Source: Bugula neritina (Eukaryota > Bryozoa > Gymnolaemata > Cheilostomatida > Bugulidae). Taken from it: a stretch of 64,000 nt of DNA. The notes under the pieces were generated by a model. The model was not told where the DNA came from and ran no database searches. It worked only from the letters and a program-made list of their open reading frames with translations. The translations under genes were made by a program, and so were the position numbers. Within the stretch, counting starts at the first letter, position 1, and each line of letters begins with the position of its first letter. Shown piece by piece: positions 45,861-57,004 of this stretch. Where the stretch lies: NCBI GenBank assembly GCA_964035545.1, contig OZ037765.1, positions 23,066,004-23,130,003 on the forward strand. Reading direction: 5' to 3'.

Positions 45861-48800
45861 ATGGAGGGTTTGAAGGCCCCTGGAGAATTATCATTTGAAG
45901 GTAATGTGTCAGACAATTGGAGGAAGTGGAGAAGGGCCTTGGAAAATTATTTGCTTGCAAGTGATTTGGTTTTGAAGCCTCAAGAGAGTGGCCAAGAGCC
46001 TCCTCCTGAGAATGCGGGTATTAATAGACGTCAGGTTGCTATACTTCTGAACCAGGCTGGTGAGGAAGCTACTGAGATTTATGGTCAATTTGACTTTCCC
46101 GCAGGTAAAAGCAAGGATGTTATGGCTGATGTTTTGGAGCAGTTTGAAGCCTATTGCAATCCCCGGCGTAACGTGTTGTATGAATGGTTTGTTTTTTGGT
46201 CTCTCAGTCAGGGTGATGGAGAGCCCATTGACACCTTTGTGAAACGTCTAAAAACTCAAGCTACAAAATGTGATTTTGGCGAATTGCGAGACCGAATGCT
46301 TCTCTGCAGAATTGTGTTTGGACTCACTGATGGAAAGCTGAAGGAGCGGCTACTCCGTGACAAAAACGTTAAACTTGAGAGTGCCTTAGATGACATCCGT
46401 GCTGCTGAGATTACCAAACAGCAGATGTCAAGGATGGCTGCCGGTGATACTACTATGAAGACAGTCAATGAGATAAATGATGCTGCAGTCAGCACTGTGC
46501 AGAGTCAGCCTAGCGCTACGCAAAATAAAACCAGAAGTAACACACGTAAGGACAACATAGATTGCAAATTTTGTGGATATACACATGCCAAAGGTAGATG
46601 TCCTGCTTATGGCGAGACATGTCATAACTGCGGGAAGAAAAATCACTTTGAGAAAGTCTGCAAAGGCAAAGCTCTTGCAGCGAAACAAATGAATAGCTTG
46701 TTCATAGGTGCTGTTGGTGCTCTTTCTAATGAATCTAAATTGAAATCTTGGATTCTTCCGATGAAAGTCAGTGACAAAGGAAAGGCCAATGATATTCAGT
46801 TTAAGATTGATACTGGAGCTGAAACAAATTGCATCAACCTAAGAACCGTTCAGTCACTTGGTGCTACTCTAAAGCCCACTTCTGTATGCCTTTACGGCTA
46901 TAATAAGGCCAAGATCAAGAATGTGGGTGCAGTTCAACTCACCGTGAACCACAAGGAGCATAGCCAGAGTGTCCACTTCGAGGTGGTTGATGAGGACCTT
47001 CCTCCCATACTTGGCCTCGAGGCTGCTGAATCTTTTGGTCTGATCCGCAGAGTTGATCAGTTGTCAACCTCGATACTTCAGGAGTTCCCTGAGGTGTTTG
47101 AAGGCGTTGGCAGACTTGATGGAGAGCACGAGATATGTGTTGACGAGAATGTGAAGCCTGTGGTTCATCATCCAAGACGTGTCCCACTCAGTATGTTAGA
47201 CAAAGTGAAAAAGGAACTGGATGATATGGAGGCATCTGGAATCATATCTAAGGTTGACGTACCAACCAACTGGGTGAGTAGTATGGTATGCGTTGAAAAG
47301 AAAGATGGGTCGGTTCGTATATGCCTAGACCCCAAGGACCTGAACAGAGCAGTGAGACGAGAACATCACAAGATACCCACATTAGAAGACATTGCCTTCA
47401 GATTCAATGGTATGCAATACTACACCATCATGGACATGAAACATGGATACTGGCATGTAGCCTTGACCAAAGAGAGTAGTCTGCTCACAACGTTCAACAC
47501 CCCATATGGTCGCTACTGTTTTGATAGACTTCCATTTGGTCTTCACTCAAGTGCTGAAGTCTTTGAGAAGAAGGTGGAGCAAATATTTGGAGACTTGCCT
47601 GGTGTCTCAGTGTATTTTGATGACATCATTGTAGCTGGAAAGACACAACAGGAACATGATGCCAATCTGAGAAAGCTATTGGTAAAGGCCAAAGAGGCTA
47701 ATGTGAAGTTTAATCGCAAGAAGATTCAGTTGAATCAGACGGAGGTACGCTATTTAGGCCATATAGTATCGAAAGATGGTCTGCGTCCTGACCCAGACAA
47801 GATAGCTGCTATTGAGGCCATGCCTGACCCAACAGACCGAGAGGGAGTACAAAGACTGATTGGTACTCTCAATTTTCTAAGAGCCTACATACCCAACATG
47901 TCAGCCTGTACTGAGCCCTTGAGAGTGCTACTGAAGAGTGATAGTCAGTGGGTGTGGTCCAAAGAACAAATGGAAAGCTTCCAGGTAATTAAACGCTTGC
48001 TTACATCCGAACCTGTCTTGCAGTATTTTGATGTTACCAAGGATGCGCATTTACAAGTTGACGCTTCAAAGTCGGGACTTGGTGCAGTGTTACTACAGGA
48101 AGGTAAACCTGTTGCATACGCTTCACGCAGCTTAACTGAGGCTGAGTGCAACTATCCCCAAATAGATAAGGAGCTGCTAGCAGTTGTGTTCGGCTGTGAG
48201 CGCTTTCACAGCTACCTCTATGGACGTGCTGTTCACATACAGACGGATCATAAACCTCTCGTCCCGATAATGAACAAGTCGTTGCACAAGGCATCCCCAA
48301 GGCTGCAAAGACTACTTCTGCGACTACAAAGATACCGGATAGCTGAGTTCACATATGTTCCGGGCAAGTATTTATATATTGCTGACACACTATCCCGAGC
48401 CTACCTTCAACGCGTTACAAATGATCAGTGTGATCTCGAAGGTGAAGTTGTGATGGTTCATGCCTTAGAAACCGATGATAGCACCATGAATGAGATGAGA
48501 CAGTCATATGCTGAAGACCCGACAATGGACAGTCTGAAAAAAGCACTGCAAGATGGTTGGTCATGGAGTAGACGGAGTCAGGCCCCCACAGAAATCCAAC
48601 CCTACTGGAATGTTAGATCTGACATCTATGATGTGGATGGATTTCTTTACGTTGAAGAGCGGCTTATAGTTCCGAAGTCACAGAGGAAGCACATTCTAAA
48701 GTCGCTACACATGGGCCACCTGGGCGTTGAGAAATGCAGAGAGCTTGCGAGGAAATCATTCTATTGGCCTGGGCTATCTGCTGATATACGGAATGAAGTG

Positions 48801-49775
48801 TCAAGTTGCCTCACCTGCGCTAAGTTTTCCAACCGTCAACAGAAAGAGCCGTTAATGTCTCATGAACTGCCAAGTCTACCATGGAATAAAGTGGCTATGG
48901 ATATACTGTCCTATAAGAATAATGATTACTTGGTAGTTGTGGACTGTTACTCTCACTTCCCCGAGCTGAGATTACTCAGGAGAAAGACTGCTGAAGACGT
49001 GGTTTTGGCATTAAAATCCATATTTGCTGTACACGGGGTGCCAGTGTCCATTCTGGCGGACAACATGCCTTTCAGCAGTAGAATCATGCAGACTTTTGCA
49101 TCAAGCTGGTGCTTCACCATTGTAACATCTAGTCCGCACTACCCTAAGTCCAATGGAATGGCTGAGCGTTATGTGCAAACGATGAAAGCCTTTCTAAAAA
49201 AATGTGAGGATGAAGGAGAGGATATATACAGGTCACTACTCAGATACAGGCAATCTCCTATCACTGGCTGTGCTTTCAGTCCAGCTGAGCTTCTGTTCAA
49301 CAGAGCCCTAAGAAGTGATTTGCCAATCACTGCCGAGTCGCTTAAACCAGTTGTTATTGAGGCTAGCCAACAACTAATAGCCAACCAAAACTTGCAGAAG
49401 AAGTACCATGACCGCCATGCACGGCCGTTGGCTAATCTGGAACCTGGGACTCCTGCACTAATCAGGTCAAGCACTGACAAAGAATGGTCGCCAGGAATGA
49501 TTGTCGAACAGCATGACTCCCCCAGATCCTACTTGGTTGACAACGGTCAGTCTATAGTGCGTAGGAATCGTGTTCACCTCAAACCAGATAACACACAGAC
49601 CCTTGGTGTCGCTGATGCTGCTGATACTGATGTTGGAGATGCTCCTAATGAATCCCCCCACATGCCTGCCCTGCCTGCAACACCTCTCAGGAACGCGGCA
49701 CCACCACCAGAGCGTCAACCCAGAAGCAACCGTGGAGTCCTCCCCGCTAAATACAAGGACTTCCACATGGGATAA
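45861..49775 (+). CDS. Gag-pol polyprotein of retrotransposon 2
   Basis: An uninterrupted frame, 1,304 aa from the Met in good context (GTCATGG, MEGLKAPGEL); the frame is open 39 bases further up. Order of domains: Gag helical region; two CCHC knuckles (CKFCGYTHAKGRC and CHNCGKKNHFEKVC, 46.56-46.66 kb); aspartic protease (FKIDTGAE, 46.80 kb); reverse transcriptase with YFDDI (47.61 kb); RNase H (VDASKSGLGAVL, 48.06 kb); integrase zinc finger HMGHLG ... CLTC (48.7-48.8 kb) and the catalytic D, D, E (MDILSY, ADNMPF, NGMAER); a C-terminal basic tail. The integrase second-Asp motif reads ADNMPF where most relatives have DNGPQF. It is a different family from element 1, with low similarity outside motifs and different LTRs and primer site. 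Confidence 0.96.
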   Translation: MEGLKAPGELSFEGNVSDNWRKWRRALENYLLASDLVLKPQESGQEPPPENAGINRRQVAILLNQAGEEATEIYGQFDFPAGKSKDVMADVLEQFEAYCNPRRNVLYEWFVFWSLSQGDGEPIDTFVKRLKTQATKCDFGELRDRMLLCRIVFGLTDGKLKERLLRDKNVKLESALDDIRAAEITKQQMSRMAAGDTTMKTVNEINDAAVSTVQSQPSATQNKTRSNTRKDNIDCKFCGYTHAKGRCPAYGETCHNCGKKNHFEKVCKGKALAAKQMNSLFIGAVGALSNESKLKSWILPMKVSDKGKANDIQFKIDTGAETNCINLRTVQSLGATLKPTSVCLYGYNKAKIKNVGAVQLTVNHKEHSQSVHFEVVDEDLPPILGLEAAESFGLIRRVDQLSTSILQEFPEVFEGVGRLDGEHEICVDENVKPVVHHPRRVPLSMLDKVKKELDDMEASGIISKVDVPTNWVSSMVCVEKKDGSVRICLDPKDLNRAVRREHHKIPTLEDIAFRFNGMQYYTIMDMKHGYWHVALTKESSLLTTFNTPYGRYCFDRLPFGLHSSAEVFEKKVEQIFGDLPGVSVYFDDIIVAGKTQQEHDANLRKLLVKAKEANVKFNRKKIQLNQTEVRYLGHIVSKDGLRPDPDKIAAIEAMPDPTDREGVQRLIGTLNFLRAYIPNMSACTEPLRVLLKSDSQWVWSKEQMESFQVIKRLLTSEPVLQYFDVTKDAHLQVDASKSGLGAVLLQEGKPVAYASRSLTEAECNYPQIDKELLAVVFGCERFHSYLYGRAVHIQTDHKPLVPIMNKSLHKASPRLQRLLLRLQRYRIAEFTYVPGKYLYIADTLSRAYLQRVTNDQCDLEGEVVMVHALETDDSTMNEMRQSYAEDPTMDSLKKALQDGWSWSRRSQAPTEIQPYWNVRSDIYDVDGFLYVEERLIVPKSQRKHILKSLHMGHLGVEKCRELARKSFYWPGLSADIRNEVSSCLTCAKFSNRQQKEPLMSHELPSLPWNKVAMDILSYKNNDYLVVVDCYSHFPELRLLRRKTAEDVVLALKSIFAVHGVPVSILADNMPFSSRIMQTFASSWCFTIVTSSPHYPKSNGMAERYVQTMKAFLKKCEDEGEDIYRSLLRYRQSPITGCAFSPAELLFNRALRSDLPITAESLKPVVIEASQQLIANQNLQKKYHDRHARPLANLEPGTPALIRSSTDKEWSPGMIVEQHDSPRSYLVDNGQSIVRRNRVHLKPDNTQTLGVADAADTDVGDAPNESPHMPALPATPLRNAAPPPERQPRSNRGVLPAKYKDFHMG

Positions 49776-49926
49776 GCTATTAGCCGTTTCCCACCCTGTA
49801 CATAGTTATTTAGTTTCATTGTTAATCCCCAATCCATATTAATCATGTATACTCGTATCATATTATTAATCCCAGCAACCTTAATCACAATGTTATAGAA
49901 GGAAGTCACCTGCTTAAGAAGGGAGA

Positions 49927-50254
49927 TGTTATATTATTATGTGTCTTTTGTTTATCACTAATTACGGACTAGCGAGATGCTACGTTATAATGTCATGTGC
50001 ATTTGTTTATTAAAATACATATTGGGTCAAGGACGAACGAGAGACTACGAGATGAAAGATGTCAGCCTACAGTAGATAAACACGCCGATAGACTTTGTGA
50101 TAAAATAATTATAAATCAGTACTATACTTTTGGTCCTTGTATTTCCCCTGGCCGGCCAGTCCCCACTTTATTGTTCTTTCGATATTTCAATGTCATGCCT
50201 ACATACTTCGAGTAACTCTCAGGTAATTATATACTCACTATACTTAATGTTTCA
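49927..50254 (+). repeat. 3' LTR of element 2
   Basis: 328 bp, preceded by the polypurine tract and followed by the second CCAGT target copy. Confidence 0.96.
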
Positions 50255-50712
50255 CCAGTAATTGTTAATTGGTATTGTGATATTAATATAAGTTTATAAC
50301 TATACTTATGGTATATTGATTAATAATTAGTAAGTCTAAGACAAGATGGATAGTAATACTTATACTACTTGAGTGTTTTATTCAAATCGTTGAGAAAAAG
50401 TGCATCAAACTTTCACATTGATACAGTTGAACTTAAACATATATGTGTTTAATGAATTGGCTATAACACTCAGTCACATGTTATCTTAAAACCCATTGTA
50501 TACCCTGTTAAGACTCATTTTGGTCTTGTGGTGCAGATATAGTGTATTTGACATTTGTCTTGTGAGAGTAACAGTCTTTTTCATATTAAATAAGCCAAAA
50601 AGTCTAGGTTTTTTTAAGCCAGATTGTTGTTCTGATTATATAATTTGAAGTCAAGAATATTCATTGTTTAGCATTCATTGTAATGGTCCTGTTGTTTCGA
50701 TAATTTTTACAG

Positions 50713-51847
50713 ATTATAGAGGTATAACTAATTTTGGAAATACATGCTTTTTAAATGCATGTATTCAAACTATAAGTCGCACACCACCGCTACAAGTAAA
50801 TTGTGAGTACATAAATTTTAATTTATCTTTTTCTTAGGGGATTAATATGACTTTAAACCTAGATTTAAAGTAACTTGTTATATTTATATAGGAAATAAAT
50901 GGTCATGTTTTTCATACTGTAAACGAGAAGTAGATCACTGTTTTGGTCTTTTGGTCTCACTTTAGTGTTTTTTTTGTTATATATGCTTCATTTGTTACTG
51001 TGCCAGTCGCAATTCCACAGATCAAGGGTTGAATTTCATGGCTAACGATAAATTTCAAATCCCTTATCAAAAACCAAATGTATAATTGACATTTTAATCA
51101 AGAATAACCACCAATTAAGGCTTCTTTTACATACATATTTTGTTTTTAGAGGTTTTACCTGATTTCATGAATAATGAGCAGCATGATGTTGCAGAGGTAT
51201 TAATGGAAGTTTATAACATGCGATGCAATAGGTTGGGTAACATTAACATTGCTTGAACACATTTGTTGCTTATGTATAGTTTATAATTCCTAAAGTGACA
51301 GTTAGTAGGTACACTAAACACTTATGCTCTTTTCTTCAATGGGACAAAATTGTTCTGGTCAGAAGTTGAATAGTTGACTAAATGTCATTTCTGCAATGCT
51401 GAAACAGCATTTGCTCAGTAAATGAAATTATTACCAGTTCCTCTATTAGAGGTGATTTGGCAACAAATAGAACATTTATTTTATTGGCACTATAGCATCA
51501 CGTTTTGTATTGGCTATTTTATTTGTTACAGAGTGAGGTCACACTGCAGGGCATCAATTCAGTTCCAAGAAACTAGATGGATATGTTTTCGAAGGGTACT
51601 TTGTGTATTTTATGTTTACATAATATTTTAGACCATATTCTTGAGAATTTCTGACTACTGAATAAATACTCATGTTACTATTTTCCAGCTCTAGTAGTCT
51701 AGATATAACTGTACAACTGTCTCAGTTTACAAAGCTTCCAAAAGTCTTAGCTATCACTTTGAAAAGATTTGATGAACCAGGAGTCAAGTTAACTAAAAAC
51801 TTGGAAGTACTGGATTTGCTTTATATAACAGATAAGAGTGGGGTGAG
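50713..51847 (+). pseudogene. Ubiquitin-specific protease-like exons (partial)
   Basis: Four segments with USP features lie inside the TIR transposon. 50713-50802: the catalytic Cys box GITNFGNTCFLNACIQT. 51152-51230: VLPDFMNNEQHDVAEVLMEV, equivalent to the QQDAHEFL box. 51532-51590: RVRSHCRASIQFQETRW, like the strand after the Cys finger. About 51692-51840: LPKVLAITLKRFDEPG, the conserved 'LPKVLxxxLKRF' block. Segments two and three join in frame across a normal intron, but one-to-two and three-to-four do not join cleanly, the spacing after the Cys box is too short, and I find neither a start Met nor a convincing GHY His box (a weak YYGHSGSNN occurs near 51.96 kb). I read it as a captured, decaying copy; a mis-modelled live gene is the alternative. 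Confidence 0.62.
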
Positions 51848-53597
51848 AAGTATTTAACAAATACTTGTATACAAAGAGGCACAATACAAGAGCAGTTTAT
51901 TGCTGTTGCAGGAACAAAGATTTAATTAGCTCCAAGAATAAATGCAATAGGTATTACGGACATTCTGGTTCTAATAACTGTAATAAAGGTACAGCTGTAT
52001 AATCAGCTATATTGTTTATCTTTTGCTGTGTGTTTTGTCATTAGCTTTGCACTTGTGAAGAAAATTGTAATTTGTTGATTGTTTGTTTTGGCAGCTTTGT
52101 TTGTGTTCAAGAAGAGAATCCTTGGAATATTTCCCTGCGCTACTCACTGTTACAAATTCATAGGACTTGCTTGCTAGCATGTGTAAGTCCTTTGAAGTTG
52201 ACTGCTGAGTTGACAGAACAGTAAACCACCAGCTCCGTCACAAGACTCCAATGTAATCAAGTTGCTTTTTACAAATTGGTTTGGTTTCCATGTAGCTGTC
52301 ACACCACTGTGATTGCGATTGTCACTTTCAAAGTAAAGAATGACAGCTGATTGTTCCATTATTATTTACATATTTCCTCTAGATCGTATTGTAGCATAAA
52401 AGAAGACCTACTGAGAACATATTGATTTATTTAGCGGTATTTTAACTGTTAGCAAGACTTTGCAAAATGTATACATTCATATTAGGTGTTTAGGGCATTA
52501 AAGCTTTGATAAGCCGTTGCATATTTGCAATTATATGCAAGGCGTTATAAGCCATGACGAAGTTTCAGTTGTTCAGCATTTTGGTGACATTTCGTCAGCA
52601 AATATGTTTTTGTAATTTTTATTTGCTGTGCCTTGAACACATCTTTATACAAAACTAAAAAATTGATTTTTTTTTTTTTTTTTTTTTTTTGTCTCCCACT
52701 TTTACTTATATTATTGCATCATATGTTATGTTTTATTGTATAAATATCAAATAGTTCTTCAAGTTATTGTGTTCTTTGATTACATCATGCTGTACAGTAA
52801 TACATACAAGTTACTAGTATCTACAATTTCACTCACATCTTTACAATATTATTTTAAAGAACAAAAATTTAAAACAACTTTGCTGCCGTGGCTATTCATT
52901 TACTTCTAGTGAGTTATCGATCAAAGTTTTGAGCACAAGGCCTAAGTTTGAGGTAGTGAAAGTAAGACACTTTAAGCATAAAGCTAAAAAGTTCTGCATT
53001 TTAACCCATAAGTATTAACTTGGTTGATTTATCAAATTATTTATTTGATGAAATTATACTAATTGAGTCACACTATTTGAAATAGCATTGTACTATAAAT
53101 ACTAACGATAGTTCTACGTTTTATAGTTCAAGTTTGAAAATACTCATGAGCATGATAACAATAATAAGCATTTTTTATTATAACAATTACATGCAACGAT
53201 AAATATTAACTTATTTTCACTGTAGTTCTTAATGAGATATTTTAATGGGAATTTCGATAAAAAAAATAATATTATGCTGGCTAGATAACGTACGAATGTT
53301 AGTTGAATAACTAAAATTTAGTTAATAGTAAAACATCGAAGGTTTTGGTATCTACGCAACTACGAGAATCACAATTATTGGGCTCGGTTTTGTAGTTTAT
53401 AAGTTAATTATTAGCAGGTAAAAATGTAATTGTCAACATCATAATAAAAACTAGTTGTGTAACTAAACTCTTTGTGCGCCGACGGCTTGGATGTTTCATG
53501 ATTTTATGGCCACGCTCACGCAACCGGATTTTATGTTTAAAAGTAGTCGTTAGAAGTTTTTCTGAGTTGTTTTCTCCCGTTTACGTTTCCGCCACTT

Positions 53598-53633
53598 TTT
53601 CCGCCTTTACGTTTACGCAGTTTACAAAAACCG
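53598..53633 (-). repeat. Right terminal inverted repeat
   Basis: Partner of 44312-44347; followed at once by the second CTATTTGAC (53634-53642). Confidence 0.85.
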
Positions 53634-53642
53634 CTATTTGAC

Positions 53643-54936
53643 AAGAATGTGGCTAGTAACTAGGAGACTGTAGCATTATTATCTTTTAATGCTAACTATC
53701 TTTAGGATACTTCCGGTCTAACTCTTATTGTATTGTGTCTTCACTTCATGGCTAATTTATTCCATTAATAAATTACCATGACTCACCTTGGAAACCATCG
53801 GCATACTTGAGTATATTATGAGAATTCACCATGGCAACAGAACTGGGACTTGGATCTCAAAGCAATATATATAAGCTATCAGAATCTGAGAGCTGTAAGC
53901 ATTAGGTAGAGCAGCTTGCTCGTACCTTCTGCTCATTGGCATATCATCTCGCTGGACATCTCTAAGTCTATGAGGAGCATCTAGGAGGTAGACATCACAT
54001 AGCAAACAACAAATGGTAAGCGCAAAGACATTGATAGACTTTACATCATATATAAATTGTTGATTACACAAGTTTTCAAGTTAAGAATTTACTTTATATG
54101 CTGAGTCTTATAATAACCTAAATTTTGTTAGCCTAGGGTTGATAACTGCTAAGGATGAATTTCTAAGATACAATACAGCATATAGCAAATACTGTAACCC
54201 TGCATATTATATAAATGACATGCCATTGATAAAAATGCAGACAATGTATGATGTTATTATTTGTAGGTTTTAAATGATAAATATAGCTAATAATTGTTTT
54301 TACTTTTCAGATATAAGATGAAAGAATATTAAAATATGTCTGAGAAGAGTGTTATGTTACTCTTTTGGCTCAATGTAGGTAAGAAATTAATTAAAGCTGA
54401 ACTTTTGCAATATAAAACTGTAAAGTTCAAACTTTAAAGTAGTAAGTGATAGGGTCAGACCAATGACACAAAGGGTACCACACCTACATATGAGTGTTGA
54501 ACTGTTTTTGACTTCAAATAGTGTTGTATCTTAATGCTGTTTGAGACACATTTTATATTTAAATAATTGCTCTAAACTCTCTAAGAGGTCTATAAAATGT
54601 GCAATATTACTAGAGGTTGTGTCTAATGTTAGAAATCATGCATGATTTTATTTATCAGTGTGTAAACCCTGCATAAGTATTGGTAGTAAGTCTAGTGTCT
54701 AAACAAAAGTGCACAACTCCTAAAGTTTTCTTTTAAAATATTAAAACTACTGCTATCAGTGAATTTCACGTTGACTTTCAGTAGACACACCATGATTAGG
54801 TTAACAGCATTGGTTTCATAATGGTTTTGACCATGGAAAGAGTGATATTGTCCTGTTAATTTATTTCTCTCTTTGTGTGAATTTATATTTATTCACTTGA
54901 ATCACGACCTACCTATGCATAGGCTCGCCAGTGTCC
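53643..54936. other. Intergenic, nothing recognised
   Basis: AT-rich sequence between the transposon and the fold-back element; only short frames without family resemblance. Confidence 0.4.
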
Positions 54937-55226
54937 GGTAAAAATGGCACAGGCAATAATGGCACAGGTAATAATGGTACAAATGGCAAAGTAGGTAAAA
55001 ATGGCATGTTTTCAATATTAGGGTTTGGGATGAGCTAGGTTGGGTGTTTAGGATTGGGGGGGGGGGGGGAGGCTTAGGTTTGGGAATGGGGGTTTGAGTT
55101 TGGGGTTTAAGGGTTAAGGGTTTGAGTTTGTGGTTTGGGATAATTTAACATCAGTGTGCCATTTTTTCCTACTTTTCCATTTGTGCCCTTATTACCAGTA
55201 CCATTATTACCTGTGCCATTTTTACC
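54937..55226. repeat. Fold-back element with G-rich loop
   Basis: A 70-bp left arm (54937-55006) built from AATGGCACAGGTAATAATGG-like units is the near-complete reverse complement of the right arm (55157-55226). The 150-bp spacer is almost purely G/T on the plus strand: TTAGGGTTTGGG at 55019-55029, a run of 14 G at 55056-55069, then several TTTGGGG and TTAAGGG motifs. Confidence 0.85.
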
Positions 55227-57004
55227 TAAAATTTTACCTAATATTTCTAAGTGTGCAACTAGGAATGTTATAAAATGATAGCAAAGCTTATAATTAATTT
55301 ATAATTGATTAAAATAATTATTACTAACTTTATATAATAAGTTAAAACCATTTTCTTTATTTTAGAAAAAAGTTAGAAGTGCAGGAAAAGACAGGAAGAT
55401 GGCTAAGTTAAACTTTATATTTTATTTTACCCCTTCCCCTAACCTACAGCATCATTTATACAGAGTGTCTAAATATTTGTTGAATAAAGCGAAGAACAAT
55501 CATGCATTTATTTAGAGTTTTCAACAAGTCTATCAAACATTCTATACATGTGTATATTTATATAATATATTTATTATAATGACTGAAAAGCAGTCAAGCG
55601 CTAGCTAGTGTTTAGGTTTTTCACTCATTTGTATTATGGAACTTTCGCTGAAATACAATCACTTTAATGCATAATCCAAATTCTATTTAAAAGGAGGATT
55701 ATTTGTTCAATCAGTGACCACTTGGTGTCACCACAGGATAATTTTATCCTACAAGAATAGCGTACTAGAACATTCCAGAATATTGTACATAGAAATGTGT
55801 GATTGAATTGTGAATGAGTATTAATATTTAATGTATATAACACCTTTTATTGGTTTCAAGTGAAATTTTTGCCTATTAATTATTCTCCAGTGATTTTTAG
55901 CATCATGCCCCTCTTCAAAATGTTATGTTTTTTTCGGTCATTGGATGTTTGTATAATTTTAGTAAAGTATATATTATGCATATTTAACCCATTAATTCAA
56001 CTACTGTAGGTTTATTCTTTCATCCATATTTAATGTTTGATGCTTTTCATCACATATTTTAAACTTTAATTATAACATACATTATTTTTTAAACTTTAAA
56101 AGAATTATATCAAATAAAGTATTGATGCTCAAGCAATAATAATGTAGTTATAATTTAAATTTTCATGATCTTCAGATAAAAATGCCATTATTTATCACAA
56201 ATGATGCATGAAAGAGTCAAACAAGTGTAATAATGTGATAATAAAACAATATACTACCAGTGTAAAGAGGCAGGATTATAATATTTCGTATTTAGAAAAA
56301 AAGGGTTGGCGCCTCAGCTTAAAGACATCCTCAGCTTAAAGACATCCTCAGCTTAAAGACATCGGAATAAGTTGCTAGTAACAGCCACATACAAATTATT
56401 GTACAGTGAAGTCAGGTTTTAATTATTAATAATAGAAGAAGCTTGTAATAAAATATAAAAAATACGTTTAATAGCACGCTTATTCAAAAAGGTCAGACAT
56501 TTTTATTAGATACAAGTAGGTTATTTTGAGTTATAAATGGTTTGTCAGTTTAAAGATACATACAAAGTCAGCATAAATAATGATAGAACTAATTTTGACT
56601 AGTGAAATTTTTTTACTGTGGTTAAGAAATTTGGTATAGATAAAGCATTGCGTTAACCAATGCAAGATAACTAATAAAATAATACTAACTAAGCTATGGT
56701 AACCACCTGAAGTTTGCCATTTAAGAAGAGTCCAATGAGCATCACTGTAATACAAAAACACAAATTTGATGAAACTAACATAGAAAAAACTATTTTAAAA
56801 GACACAATTCTACCCTCAAAATCTGTGATATTCGAGTATTACTGAGGATGGACAACTCAACTCATGAATTATTTAAACTTGAAAAATCTACAATATTTTG
56901 AAAAGTATATCTCCACTTTTTTCAGATAATAAACAAGTAACTGAATTAGACTTAGTAAAATTCTAGCAGCACATCTATGTAATGATGAAACCAATACGAA
57001 GATA
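55227..57004. other. Intergenic downstream of KICS2
   Basis: AT-rich. Contains a small tandem repeat (56312-56362) and a minus-strand 38-bp segment at 56707-56744 with good splice borders (GTATTACAG before, TTCAG|GTGGTT after) that I cannot attach to any gene. Confidence 0.4.
56312..56362. repeat. 17-bp unit, three tandem copies
   Basis: CCTCAGCTTAAAGACAT is repeated three times without mismatch. Confidence 0.9.

Larger units (their letters stand above)
45425..50254 (+). mobile_element. Full-length Ty3/gypsy-type LTR retrotransposon 2, nested
   Basis: A 4,830-bp element with 328-bp LTRs (45425-45752, 49927-50254) that look identical, TG...CA termini and a 5-bp target duplication CCAGT (45420-45424, 50255-50259). 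The primer-binding site TGGTGGCAGC starts at 45753; the polypurine tract AAGAAGGGAGA is at 49916-49926. A single gag-pol frame. It sits inside the inverted-repeat transposon, so it inserted later than that element. Confidence 0.97.
44312..53633. mobile_element. DNA transposon with TIRs and 9-bp TSD, carrying USP pieces and a nested retrotransposon
   Basis: Left end 44312 and right end 53633 are inverted repeats: the first 24 bases are identical (beginning CGGTTTTTGTAAACTGCG), and 34 of 36 match. Immediately outside both is CTATTTGAC (44303-44311, 53634-53642), a 9-bp direct duplication. The subterminal regions are rich in GCGGAAA and GTAAAC motifs. Total length 9,322 bp; removing the nested LTR element and its duplication leaves about 4.5 kb. 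No transposase is recognisable, so it is probably non-autonomous or its gene is degraded. A 9-bp duplication is typical of Mutator-like elements (established for that superfamily), but class assignment without a transposase is inference. Confidence 0.78.

Noticed and set aside
46256-49766. Minus-strand open frames over retrotransposon 2
   Set aside because: Antisense shadows of the gag-pol frame.
52174-52359. Minus-strand frame inside the transposon (MEQSAVILYFESD...)
   Set aside because: Protein-like composition, but no family match, no paired splice sites and no link to the USP segments.
55007-55156. Interstitial telomeric repeat
   Set aside because: TTAGGG occurs but is not tandem; motifs are irregular and lie in the loop of an inverted repeat.
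56707-56744. Short exon downstream of KICS2
   Set aside because: Good splice borders, but too short and with no partner exons; KICS2 already ends with a family-matching C-terminus and stop at 57005.
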